DNA of 64,000 nucleotides from Chiridota heheva (taxonomy: Eukaryota; Echinodermata; Holothuroidea; Apodida; Chiridotidae). The stretch is from positions 1,775,551-1,839,550 of the forward strand of contig JAIGNY010001269.1 in assembly GCA_020152595.1 (NCBI GenBank). Direction: 5' to 3'. Below the pieces are notes generated by a model, which worked only from the letters and a program-made list of their open reading frames with translations, ran no database searches and was not told the origin of the DNA. This document shows positions 33,184 to 45,200 of the stretch, piece after piece. The first letter of the stretch is position 1, and each line of letters begins with the position of its first letter. The position numbers were made by a program, and so were the translations under genes.

Positions 33184-33660
33184 GTTATACATTGGACTCG
33201 CCGGCGGAAATTTAAGTCTAGATATAATAACCACACTAAGTCATTCAGAAACAAGAAATATGAAATAGAAGAAACAAAATACACCATACTCAATTAGATG
33301 GGATATTCTTAAGCAATCTGACACACACCAGCAAGAGTCGGGGGCATGTAATCTGTGTATAGAAGAAAAGCTGGAGATACTACGCATGAAAGGAGACTGG
33401 ATTAATAGAAGATCAGAACTAATTTTGCTGTCGCCATGGCAACTGCAAGCCAACGATTGAAGAAAAAATATCTTTTTGTCTGTTTAGTACATTTTGATTA
33501 TTCACTTGCCTGAAGATCGCTACACTAAACGTGTGTGGCGTGAAACCCAGGGTAGCAAGCATGGCAATATAGTATAACTTGTATTCAATGTGATATCTTT
33601 GCTCTACTTCAGTATCGAGCACTTTACTGCTGCAAGTGACTAACTACAATTGTGTGATAT
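33184..33660 (+). mobile_element. Penelope-like element remnant (GIY-YIG endonuclease end)
   Basis: Pieces in more than one frame: YIGLAGG (about 33187), KSRYNNHTKSFRNKKYEI (about 33213) and SGACNLCIEEKLEILRMKG followed by NRRSELILLS (about 33335-33430). CxLCxxEK and NxRxEL are marks of the endonuclease of Penelope-like retroelements. The rest of the element is absent. The 3' flank contains a hammerhead-like fold. Confidence 0.7.
33505..33559 (+). ncRNA. Hammerhead-ribozyme-like fold in the Penelope-like 3' end
   Basis: Helix I CTTGC/GCAAG (33505-33509 with 33555-33559); core CTGAAGA (33510-33516, one change from CTGATGA); helix II CGCTACAC with GTGTG and GCG; GAAA at 33542-33545; short helix III ACCC/GGGT; cleavage-site GTA at 33552-33554. 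Hammerheads are known in the terminal repeats of Penelope-like elements. The core change suggests a decayed copy. Confidence 0.55.
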
Positions 33661-33662
33661 AT

Positions 33663-33710
<48 letters not shown>
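33655..33710. repeat. (AT)n microsatellite
   Basis: Nearly pure AT dinucleotides with one phase break. Confidence 0.95.
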
Positions 33711-33711
<1 letters not shown>

Positions 33712-34814
33712 CTGGAAGCAGCTAGTGGCACTAGTGAATAGATTGCGGATTATGATTTCTGAGGTGTGTTTACATGTTTGTTAGGTTTAGACTCGCAAGT
33801 TGTTAAACATCATTGTATACCATGATTTGTCAAAGTATGTATTGATCTAATCTAGCTGCATTATTAATTATTGTTTAAGGTTAGATATTTGTTATAACCC
33901 TTGTTCTAACTGTCAAAGTTAGTGTTTTGGGTAGTATTAGTGGTACGTTCTTGTAATGAATTACCGCCCTTCATGTTGGAATTGAGTAATTTAGTATTAC
34001 ATCATTTGGGGCCGGTTATGTAGTGGCAATTTATAATTGTTTGTCGCCCTCCATTTCGAGCGAAGCTTATGAAAGACCTAAGCAAAGTTCAGAGTTATTC
34101 GAAGCAAAGTTCAAAGTCAAGCAAAGTTTGAATTTCTTTTGTGGAGTAGCCAAACAGTTGGTGAGTGATGTTTAATGCTTTCGAGTGACTTAAGAACTGC
34201 GCAAAGCACGTCCTAGGGGGTTATTGTGCCCTTTGTATGTACATGATGCAGACTTAATGTCTCGCTTGAATTCCCATATATCGATTGCACTAATAATGTA
34301 TCCTCGATGTATCAAACTTAAGATGTACAATTTTTAAGATTTTTCTCAGATGTATTGCACACAATTTATTGTTTATGATAAATATGAGCTGTTGTGACCC
34401 TCTTATGCGTATAGTCTGTGAATAATCTGATATAGGTTTGAAAGTAATACATGTTTGGGGTAATATGGCCGAATGTTGAAAATCACTCCCTTGGTACTCA
34501 TAAGACGCGTGGTAGCCCATTTAAATGGTGGCACCCTTTACATTTAATTGTTGTGGATAGTTCCAGTTAAAATTATTCCTATAATTAGGGCGACATGCAA
34601 GAATATTTGTTATTTAAGTGATTTCATCATTTCTTATTTTATATCTTTGAAATATATCCTTCTCAGCTTCGTAAATTACTGTATGGTAATTATTGTTGAT
34701 ATATGGACAATGTTTATCACAAGGTTTATGACCCTGCCCACTGCCTGGCTCCTTTGGGCTCTGATTGTGCTGGTTAGAAAAAATATGCGAACTTTTTGTT
34801 CATAGTGATTGCAT
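33711..34814. other. Intergenic, no gene seen
   Basis: AT-rich; a cluster of AGCAAAGTT repeats at about 34080-34130. Nothing else recognised. Confidence 0.4.
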
Positions 34815-35050
34815 ATTGGTGTTGTGGCGCTCGGTTTGTGGTGTAAGGATCCGTATTCAGATCCCGGCACGAGCTGTTTGTGTCGTGTCCTTGAAGAGAG
34901 CGCTTGGCTTCATTTGTTGTGGTCAACTCAGCTGTAAAATGAGCACTAATGATGCTGAGTTGCTTACTGGCATCATGTCCAGAGGGTTTAGTAACTCGAT
35001 CGAGTTGGTCACTGGCCCTGTGAGCCATGTACGGCTTGGTTGCTTGCTTA
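34815..35050 (+). mobile_element. Probable tRNA-derived SINE
   Basis: GTTGTGGCGCTCGGT resembles a decayed A-box region and GTATTCAGATCCCGGCACGA a B-box-like segment. The body with CAACTCAGCTGTAAAATGAG is SINE-like. Different from the other SINEs in the window. Ends not defined. Confidence 0.45.
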
Positions 35051-35214
35051 TGTTTTTAATGTATTATGATTATATACTCTTACATGTATGCTTATGATTG
35101 TTCATTGTTTATACTTTCAGTGAATCGCTGTTACGGATGCTAATAGATGTGTAAATCCAAGTCACGCTGATAGTCCTTTGTTGTGTCAGCGCGTTACTTC
35201 TGTCCCATGACATG

Positions 35215-35720
35215 TTGATTATCGCGATATCTCTTTTCCCATCACATATCGCGATACAAAAAAAAATACTCAACTAAGAAATTTTTAAGCAAGTAGGCCA
35301 GGCTATTTCACACATTACAATTCTAACGTTATGGTATCAAACTCAAAGTCAAGTTTAGGCCATTAAAACGTGCAAAAATATCGTGAAACATAAAAACTAA
35401 TTAAAAATCGTGCTCCCTCACCCCACACTGGCATGCTCTGATGTAAGTTGGCAAAAAGAACGAAAAATTGGCCCAGAACAAGCCTCTCACTTTGATGATT
35501 CATGGTCACGTTGGCTGAATTACCAAACACGTGTGTGATGCGTGATGAACATAATAGTTACGCGTCCATGTTGTCTGCTCGATCTACAAATCATTTTGTT
35601 TTTAGTTCATCATAAAAGAAGTAACGTTAGTAATTAACAAAGTGTCACCAGTCAGTTTTCTTGAAAAGTATTGCGATATACCAATATATCGCGATATTTT
35701 CTCCACAATAATCGATACGT
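35215..35720. mobile_element. Element with TATCGCGATA-rich inverted ends
   Basis: Left end GATTATCGCGATATC plus ATATCGCGATAC and right end (reverse complement CGATTATTGTGGAG, then ATATCGCGATATATTGG) are imperfect inverted copies. No coding capacity. Related sequence at 42905-43712. Confidence 0.55.
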
Positions 35721-35956
35721 AATAGCCATGTCTTGACAGCACTTAAACAAATGAAGAAGTTAATAGCAATCGCTCGACACAAGAACACCCTTTTTTCTGG
35801 TCTATACAGACCATTATTATGCTGATGACTGACATATCTTTTCTCTTTGATGGAAATCCGATCGCGTGTTTAAAAATTTGATGCACATAGAGCAGCGCGG
35901 AGGACAGATCAATCGAACAAATTGCATTTCAACCAAGCAATACACATGAAGCAATA

Positions 35957-36303
35957 TCTTTCCTTAGGAGAAATGGTACATCAATCATTCACAATTAATG
36001 CACACATCACCTCAGGCATATGATACAGCTATTTTATCATCAGTATGCAAACAAATTTCTCCCACTAAGATACCTCACACGGATGAGTGATTTGAATCAC
36101 AAAAGTGCCCTGATTACTCAGCTCTGGCTTCTGTAATCTTATACACACAATAGCCTTGGGCTACTTGGCTGTGGTGTGCATGGGAATGGCAGATAAACAA
36201 TCACTGTTTTGAATGGAAACACACTACACTGAACAGAAAGTAGGGTTGGTAATTGTCATACCTTAGTTTTCAGGATTAACTCAGGTATCGGGTGTGGGTA
36301 GGC
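35957..36303 (-). repeat. Inverted partner of the repeat at 6238-6606
   Basis: Collinear on the opposite strand with 6238-6606 through the whole length; see that entry for shared blocks. Confidence 0.75.
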
Positions 36304-37394
36304 TTTAAGAAAAACTTTTTGGCATGTGTAAAACGTGGCTTGTGTTTGCCAAAACAGTTTCCTACCCGTAGGATATTAATATGTAATATGGCAACGCAAA
36401 AGTGGTTGCCATGCCATTTTTATGAAGAGTAGAGATTTTTAAAAATTGAAAAAATTAAATCAAAAAACGCTGCCCCTATTTTTCGGCGAGTGAGGGGCAG
36501 CGGAAAAGGGCAAACAATTAACTGTTTTTAGGCTTAATAATGGTGAGCATGTTCATCTTTTATGACAAAGGACAAAGCAATAAACATTTGTAGCATGATC
36601 TCAATAATACTGCTTTTTGGATATCTTTTGTTTTATGTTTCTTCCGACATTGACATTGGATGAACCTTTCTTCTAAATGTTTAACAGTTGTCAATCTTTT
36701 GTCATGTTGAATGTGTTTACCCTTTGTCAAAAGAAAAGTGAAGTGGTCATAAACAGAGGTAATAAAAGCAACAAAATGGTAAAAAATATTTCATTTTGAG
36801 TTTAATCAGATTTGTAACAATTAACCTAAGTACGGAAATAGGCCATGTCCACCATAGCAACACAGTAACTAGGTGGGAAAAACAAACCTCAAATCCGCAA
36901 TCATGCATGACCAACACATTGACATTTAGATGTTCATGTGGCCTGCCGCAAGTTTTGATCCATTTATGGCACTTGTCTGGATCTAAGAGTTTTTAACAAA
37001 AGGAATAAACAAAAATCTGTTTGCTAAACAATGGGTAACGGGAATCGGATTTACAAAGCCGGTAGTGAGCCCGCAGGTGAAATGTTTGCTTTACCATCTT
37101 GTCGTCACTCAGTCTGTATGTGCAGAAATTTGTTTTGTGCATTGACTGCATGAGCGCATGCTGCTATCTAGATGTACTGTACCAGTACCGCGTAGGAGTT
37201 TTGCTTACGTAGATGTTGTTGCTGGGCAAAAAAAAGTTGTCAATCAACTACATGTAAGTCAGTGAGGTTAATTACAACCACACTAAAAGTGGCGCCAAAT
37301 CTACAAATTCCTCAAAATTTTTTTTTTTGTTTGTTTTTGACATTCGTTCCAGCAAAGTATAAAAAATAATTGGAATTAAATCAAGTGTAATTCA
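36304..37394. other. Intergenic, no gene seen
   Basis: One short hairpin, GCTGCCCCT with AGGGGCAGC, at about 36469-36501. Otherwise AT-rich without recognised features. Confidence 0.4.
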
Positions 37395-37560
37395 CCAAGA
37401 AAGAAATTCTCAGACATTCTGAAAATATTCTCAGACATGGTGAAGATATTCTCAGATGTTCTGAAGAAATTCTGAGGTGTTCTGCAGAAATTTCCAGAAG
37501 TTCTGAAAAAGTTTCCAGAAGTTCTAAAGAATTTTTCAGAAGTTCTGAAGCATTTTCAAT
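37395..37560. repeat. Degenerate minisatellite of CAGAAGTTCTGAA-like units
   Basis: About seven diverged units of 22-25 bp built on TTCTGAAGAA and CAGAAGTTCT. Confidence 0.75.
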
Positions 37561-37604
37561 CAGTGCAAATTTAAGTTGATTTTCAATGAAATATATAAAT
37601 TTAC

Positions 37605-37860
37605 AAATGTCAAAGGACTATGAACATCTAGAGGCAACGGGCTTAATTGGTTTAAAATATGATATAAACCATTACACCAGCAAAACATTACATCAAAATT
37701 GGTTAAACATTGACCAATTTATAATATTTTTCATTTTTAGCTGTTATTGTGCAATGTGTGACATCAATGGGGGAAGGATCCTGCATCACCTTTTATAAAA
37801 CCATTGTTTTTTTATTCATCTGTCAATATTGTTTGAAATATAGCATTGGACTCTGGCAAA
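37605..37860 (+). repeat. Copy of the TIR element at 49004-49533 (left part)
   Basis: AAAGGACTATGAACATCTAG, then GAGCTGTTATTG-like and GGGAAGGATCCT blocks, parallel 49004-49250 in the same order and orientation. Confidence 0.75.
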
Positions 37861-39138
37861 TGTTTTCAGATCTTGAGGGGATGACAGGCCAGAAACAATG
37901 TACTCTTTTAAAACCCACCTGAAAGTGTAAAAACCCACCTGAAAGTAAGGACAACTCCCCCTACCGCCCCCCACCCCCCAGGTGACATGTTAATAATGGT
38001 CATCTTTCTCTTTTATAGATTCTCTGTGGCCAAGGAGTGGGACACGATACTAAGCTGATGCTGATCAATCCAGAAGAAAGAATCGGGTGTCAGAAATTTG
38101 TAAAAATACTTTCATATTTGATACAGTCCTGTTAATAATTGATTGACCTCTGTTTAACAAAGTGAGTGTGTGACATCACTATCTACAGTAGACTTTCTAT
38201 ACCAGTTGTTTTCAAACCGACTTTTTTGAAAACCTGATAACCTAAATGCAATTAAACTAACGAGTTGTTATTATAAAACTGCCCACATTTAGCCACAAAA
38301 GCCCACAATTAACTTGGAGTGAGTGGTCAAAGTTAAGGATTAAGTGTCACTCTTTTGACATCTTTCCCTCTCCCGTCTTACCCCCACTCTTCTCCAAAAT
38401 AAATTCCACCTTATTGAAAATACAGAAGCATGACTGATCTTCAGGCACACAATGTTTGCTACAAGTACCGTACAGGATCACTATACCAATCAGTGAGGGT
38501 GCTCGTTTTGCAAATTTCACAGATACTGTATATCATCCACAACAGATCGATAAACCTCATGCCTCCATAGCCCACAGACAGCTTAAGGGCAAAGATCACT
38601 TGCATATTCATAATAATCAGGGACTTGCTATACCATTGCATGCTAGATTTTTTGGGAGACCCTTATAAATACACCATCACTTTTGCTCCTTCAACTGAAG
38701 CAAATCCATGGTGAGTTTCTATTTCCAATCTGAGACACCCAGAATGTTGGCAGCATTTATCTGATGGGAGTGAGAGGAGAGGGTAACCCCACATGGTGCC
38801 CTAAATCAAGCAAGACATGGCAACATCCATCATTTCTTTGATTGCTTCTAGACCTGCAGAACAAAGATGTGGAGTGGGCTGGGGCTTGGTATAGCCAGTG
38901 TCAAAAACAGGGGGGTTCAATCATGACTTTTGATGTCACCACCTAAAACGTCGGGAGAAGATCTAGACTTTGTGCATCCCCCACAAGCCACCCCTGGATT
39001 TTGGATGCATCTGATCTCAAGTTCTTCTAGAGCAGCTGTCCAAGAGTCAAAGGCAAACTGATCTAACAATGCAGCGAACACTCACTCCAAACACTCTGCT
39101 GACCTTTGACATGAACTTTCCTCATCTGTAGCTATCCT
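37861..39138. other. Region downstream of RDM1, no gene assigned
   Basis: Includes the presumed 3' UTR of RDM1 just below 39139. No other reading frame or element recognised. Confidence 0.4.
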
Positions 39139-39270
39139 TCAGACTTCAGACATGAGATCGACCAAGACTTCTCTGTTTATCTCATCCAGCAACGCTGAGC
39201 TCTCAGGTGCGAAGGTGCTTGCCTCTTGGTCCTCCCCGAGAGGTTCCTTTACTTCATCAATTACATTAAC
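39139..39270 (-). CDS. RDM1: RDM1 exon 6 (C-terminus and stop)
   Basis: Acceptor CTGCCACTTACAG, 132 bp, phase 0. Reads VNVIDEVKEPLGEDQEAS to LVDLMSEV and a TGA at 39139-39141. Acidic like the vertebrate C-terminus; assignment rests on splice phase and position. Confidence 0.75.
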   Translation of the reverse strand, partial: VNVIDEVKEPLGEDQEASTFAPESSALLDEINREVLVDLMSEV

Positions 39271-42200
39271 CTGTAAGTGGCAGAAGATGCAATTCTATTA
39301 AAGGGGCTGGTGGTCGAATAATGTTCAGTTATAACAATTGCTAAGTCAAAGGAACTTTAAAATAGCGCTGGCCTAATTTTTGATACTAGTGTCTTTGAAA
39401 AATTACTTAAGTAATTATATGAAATAAATATGGTTAATTTGAACATTCATATCAAAGGTTTTCAGTATCATTACATGTATGAAATGTATGATGGAATATT
39501 TTTGAGACACACACTTTGAGACACGCCCTCACTTTTCTGCCGCCAGCTCCTTTAAATAGGGGATATCCTCACGAGGTAATTGGTTTAACATACATACATA
39601 ACATAACAAGATGACGGGCTAAGAAGGGTTAGTCACCCCATAAAAAGCCCAAACTAGCACTACCACCACCATTAAAAAATCAAAAACGCCCAAAATTAGT
39701 ACAGAACTTATCAATGTTGACTAAAATTGTGAACAGAATTGAAGCTAACTACCCACTTGGGGAAACCATTCCACTCATTAACAATTCTTTGCAAAAAGCT
39801 AAAATGCCGAATATCTATCTGTGAGAACTCTTTGGTCAACTTCAAACTGTTACCACGTGTCACATGAGTATAAGCTGAAACAGGCAAGAAATAACAGAAA
39901 GTCAAAGCATCACTACCAGATAGGAATTTAAAAACCTGAATCATATCGCCACGTAATCTTCTCAATTCAAGCGTGGTCAAACCAAGAATTTGCAACCTGG
40001 ATTCATAAGAGAGATTCCTTACTTCTGGAATAAGTCTAGTGGCACTTCACTGAACCAGCTCCAAAATTAACTTATTGTTCTCATGAAAGGGACTCCAAGC
40101 CTAACTAGCATACTCAAGGTGAGGCCTGACTAACTGCTTATTTAAATAAGAACAACCTTCCTACCAAGGAAACAAAAATTTCTTCTAATCAAACCAAGCA
40201 TCCTATTTGCCCTTGCAGCTGCTAAAGCACACTGTTTAGAAGGCTTCAGATTGCTAGTAATGACAACACCATCACATAGATCCTTGTTATGTGTCTACTT
40301 GACACTGCACCAGTAAATCTGCTACATACCAGCGATCTCAAATCCACTGCAGTTTTTGATTGGCTTGTCAGTATGTGTGTAAATATGATCGGCCAATCAC
40401 AAACGTTGAATTGTATTGCATAGTTTTCTCCACATTAAATGACTGGCCTTTAAAGATGTTATGGACACAATATTGTCCCAGATCTGGCTTATGAATCTTA
40501 TAGTGGTTTAATCAAGTTTGATATGACAAGATCAACTATTTTGGGATACTTAATGCTCTTTTGCTTTTCAAAAAAAGTTTATTTCTAGGTGTATGAATAT
40601 CAAGTTATATCTGCCCAATTTAGTTAGGCTTAGTCTGGGATTTATATCAAATCCTGATCTACATTGGATATCAGATTTATATCTGGTCTAGATCTGTGAT
40701 TGACATCTCAGTGTTATCTGTATGAGTGGATATCAGTTATACATCTGGTCAAGATCTGTGATTGAAATCTGTTATCTGTACGGGTGGATATCAGATTTAT
40801 ATCTGGTCTAGATCTGTGATTGACATCTCAGTGTTATCTGTATGAGTGGATATCAGTTATACATCTGGTCAAGATCTGTGATTGAAATCTGTTATCTGTA
40901 TGGGTGGATATCAGATTTAAATCTGGTCAAGATCTGTGATTGACATCTGTTATTTGTAGGGGTGGATATCAGATTTATATCTAATCTAGATCTGGGATTA
41001 ACATCTATCTGGATATCAGATCTTATATCTGGTCCAGATCTGTGATTGACATCTGTTACTTGTATGGGTGGATATCAGATTTGTATCTGGTCAAGATCTG
41101 TGATTGACATCTGTTATCTGTAGGAGTGGATATCAGACTTATATCTGGTCTAGATATGTGATTGACATCTGTTATCTGTAGGGATGGATATCAGATTTAT
41201 ATCTGGTCAAGATCTGTGATTGACATCTGTTATCTGTATGGGTGGATATCAGATTTATATCTGGTCTTGATCTGTGATTGATATCTGTTATCTGTAGGGA
41301 TGGATATCAAATTTATATCTGGGCAAAATCTGTGATTGACATCTGTTTTCTGTACGGGTGGATATCAGATTTAAATCTGGTCTTGATCTGCGATTGACAT
41401 CTGTACGGGTGGATATCAGATTTATATCTGGTCTAGATCTGCGATTGACATTTATTACCTGTACGATCAATCAGATTTATATCTGGTCCAGATTTGTGAA
41501 TGACATCTGTTATCTGTGGGTGATGGAGCTGTCTTCTTATGACCTTTGACCTCTTAGGGTTCTGGGGTAAATCATTTTGCTGAAAACCTAAACAGTTTTC
41601 CAAAATTGGTGGGTAAATTTGCCACCAATAACACTGCCACTGATGGAGAGGGGTGAATGTGGGGTGGTGGCCATTTGCATGGGCAATGGTAAGTGTATTT
41701 GTGGAGTGTGGGTATGGGGATAAGTGTCTGTGGAGGTAGGTGTATGTGGGAATAGGTAAACTTGGGGGTAGTGTAGGTGTATGTGGGGAGTAATATGTGT
41801 GCATGATAGAGATGTCTTCTTATGACCTTTAACCTACCTTGATAACTTGCTCCCTCTCCTCTGAATGGGTGTACCACATATCCTCGGGCTGGTTTTCAAG
41901 ATCCACTGCCACCTTGCCGTTACTCAAAATAACCAACAGGACGTCCTGGAATGCATTCTCCATGGCTTTGTGAAAGCAGCGTCTACGTGCAAGTTGAACA
42001 GCATCCAGCTTGCTTGAAGTATCTGAGAAGGGTGAAAGATCAGTAGTAAAAATAAATCATTTTGATATCTTGTTACTTGTGGACATAAACATTAAGTCTA
42101 AACCTCGCAATACATTTTGTGTCTGAAGCCCTGACAAAATCTAAAATCTGTCAGTCTATATTGCTTACAACAGAAACCACAATCCAGGACAAGCAATTGG

Positions 42201-45200
42201 CAATTACACCAGGGATTTCCACACACTTCACCTCATTTTCCATGGTCATAATCTGACATTGATAGTAAACAAATTTACTGCAGCTGCACTGACTATCACA
42301 CTCAACACAAGGACAAAAGTATTCCCCTGTAGTCAATGTGTCTGGCTTAAAGTAATAATTTACAAATAGGATGGTATTTAACAGTGATGGTTTTGTTTGT
42401 TTATTGATGAGTGATTTTAAGTGATGTTTTTGTTCAACCTTGTAGGCTTTGAGGATTTTGGACTAAAAATTTATTGTAACAGATTTTCACCATTATTGAG
42501 TTTTACTAGATTGGTTCAGAGGTCAGAATAATGTACAATAAAGAACTAAAGGACATCCTTACAAAAATTCCTGAGCTAAATTATATCAAATCTATATCTG
42601 GCTGTCATGTGTCGATCAGGGTTCTAGCTACGGTAGGCAGCACTGGGCAGGCCCGCCCAGGACTCACAATTTCCGCCCAGCACTCGGCTCTAAGATTTAC
42701 TCTTCCGATGGAGGGGGGAACTTTGACAGTTGAATATCCATTGTATTTTCTAGTCTCATTGTACATACAAATATTTTGTCAATCCTAGCATTCCGAAAGA
42801 ATTTTTTCTTTTCTTTTAAGAGTTCTTCATGGGAGGGGGGTCTAGGAGTAGGTCACCCTAGATTGTCACTGGAGCCCAGCACTCAAACTTGTCTAGCTAG
42901 AACCCTGGTGTCGACTATCGCGATATTCTGATATTGAGTTTACCATGATATCAAAAAGGCCCAGATCAACATATCGTGATATACTGTATGCCATTTTTCA
43001 CGTATAAACTGCTTGTTAAAGCAAAAATTTAGAAACTAGATGTGTTCCAAAGAAATTGCCTTAGAATTATTTCAAAAATTAGATGGCCAGTAAAGTGACC
43101 AATGTAGAACTATATGAAAGAACAGGCACAGTGAAGATAAGCGAGGAGATATTTAAGAGAAGATGGAGTTGGTTGGGTCATGTATTACGAAAGGACGAAG
43201 AAAACTATGTTAGAATATCCATCACCTGGATACCAGAAGGTAGAAGGGAAGACCTAAGACTACATGGAGAAGAGTGGCAGAAAAGGAAAGAAACAGGATG
43301 GAACAGCTGGGGAGAATCTGCAGTAGTAGCAAGAGACAGAAAGAGATGGAAGAATTTGCTTAGAGAAGCCTCAACCTCCATACCCAGGAGAAAGGAGTAG
43401 CATAAAGTGGAAAAGCAAAAATTTGTTTCAAATAAATAAGATTTTAATTAGCAGCTTATCTGATTCTCTTAGTCTTCTGGGGTAAATCTAAAATCTAAAC
43501 AGTTTTCCAAAATTATTAATCATACATAGATATCGCGATATGGTGATATATCGCGATATGGTGATATATCGCGATATGGTGATATATCACGATATGGTGA
43601 TATATCGCGATATGGTGATATATCGCGATATGGTGATTATCGCGATATGGTGATATATCGCGATATGGTGTCCATGATAATCGATAACTCATTGACCAAT
43701 ATCGTGACAATCCTACTTCAATATATCTGGACTAATATTGCCAGATCATGCCAGATATAAACTTAATTAAATGTTTATTTAATATACAGTTTATGTTATG
43801 GTATATCAGGTTATATCTTCAAATTCTTTACCTGGCCAGATCTAAATTACAAATTTGGATGATATCAAATTTATATCTGGCTGATATCTGGTCTAATAAA
43901 ATTTGATGTGGCCAAATCAAGCAAGATATAAACTTGATTAAATGCTCATTTAATTTACAATCAAAATTGATATAAAGGTATCTTATATCAAGTTATATCT
44001 GCCTAATTCTTTATCTGGCCATATCTGGGGATCAATATCAAATCCAGATCTGGATTTAACATAATTTTTTCCTCACAACAATTTTTTTTTGGGGGAGAAA
44101 GGGGAGAGGTGGGAAAAGAGGAGGTGGGTGGGTTGGGGGAAATAAAACAGTGAAGAAACCACTTCAAATTCTTGTTCCGTTCATAAAAAAGACAGGTGTT
44201 TAAAGAAAAGGTATCATCCGTAAATAAATTCAGAAGTGAACGCCGCCATGCTGGAAACGTCACTTCCGGTTTTCAATTTCCCTATAGATCGTGAGAAATC
44301 TGCAATGTTATCGTTCACACATCTGCCGGACCGAAGATAGGGACCTTTTCTTTAAGTCTACTGTATATTATGACATCCCTCTTCATTTCTTAATATTGTT
44401 AAATGTATTTGTATTGAAATGTTATTACACTTTTTTTAATCAATTGAAAATCTTAAGGTGCTCAATCAAAGCTACTTGATTTTGTTTTGTAGTGCTTTGT
44501 AAACTATGCCATGGTTTGTTATCAGTGGCACAACTGGTCCTGGGGGCTGTGGGGAAGTTGGCACTCGAGCCCCATAACAAATATATCGCACTGCTTGGGG
44601 ACCCTTAAATCTGGTGGGGGTAATACCAACCTTTCCGTCATACTATTGCGCCACTGTTTGTAAGTCACAAAATCTCACAGCTAGTCTGATTTCAGTCATT
44701 TCTACATAAATGTGACAAAATTTAAAACTTAAATGTCTCCTAAATGGAACAAGATATTTGAAATTTTTTAAATAAAGAATTTTATATTTGTTCACTTTGT
44801 TTCTTTTTGATGTCATCTTTTATCCATGTCGCAGTTGTTTCAGCACTGTTCTATTCCTTTAGATTGATGGTCCGCGACCCAAAAGTGGGTCACAAAAAAA
44901 ATCAGGCGGGTCGCTGAACTTTGTCAGAAGCACTAAAATTTATCAGTACTATTTCTATCCTTCCAAAGATTGCCTCACAATCAATCAAATTTTCTAGACA
45001 AACAATGGGAAAGTGATCAACTTCAAACAAAAACTTATCCATGCACTGCTGACTGACTTGTGGGCGAGGGTACTCATCAAAAGGTATAGCAAAGTTAAGA
45101 GATTAGTAATATATGCTAGTTGTCGCCATAGACGTGAAAAGATAACATCCTGTTTGTTAAGAGCATGTAAGTATTTTAATGCCGTTTAGAGTATGACAAA

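Larger units (their letters stand above)
42905..43712. mobile_element. TATCGCGATA-ended element holding a LINE fragment and an 18-bp array
   Basis: Left end GTCGACTATCGCGATATTC and right end (CCATGATAATCGAT, reverse ATCGATTATCATGG) resemble the ends of the element at 35215. A LINE piece (43022-43400) is inserted, and 43529-43670 has expanded into a minisatellite. Confidence 0.5.

Noticed and set aside
41433-41877. His/Pro-rich minus-strand frames near 41.5-41.8 kb
   Set aside because: They read the GT-rich low-complexity tract and stop at RDM1 exon 5's splice site.
42151-42336. Cys-rich minus-strand frame as an extra RDM1 exon
   Set aside because: RDM1 exons 4 and 5 already join in phase across it, and the residues match no part of RDM1.
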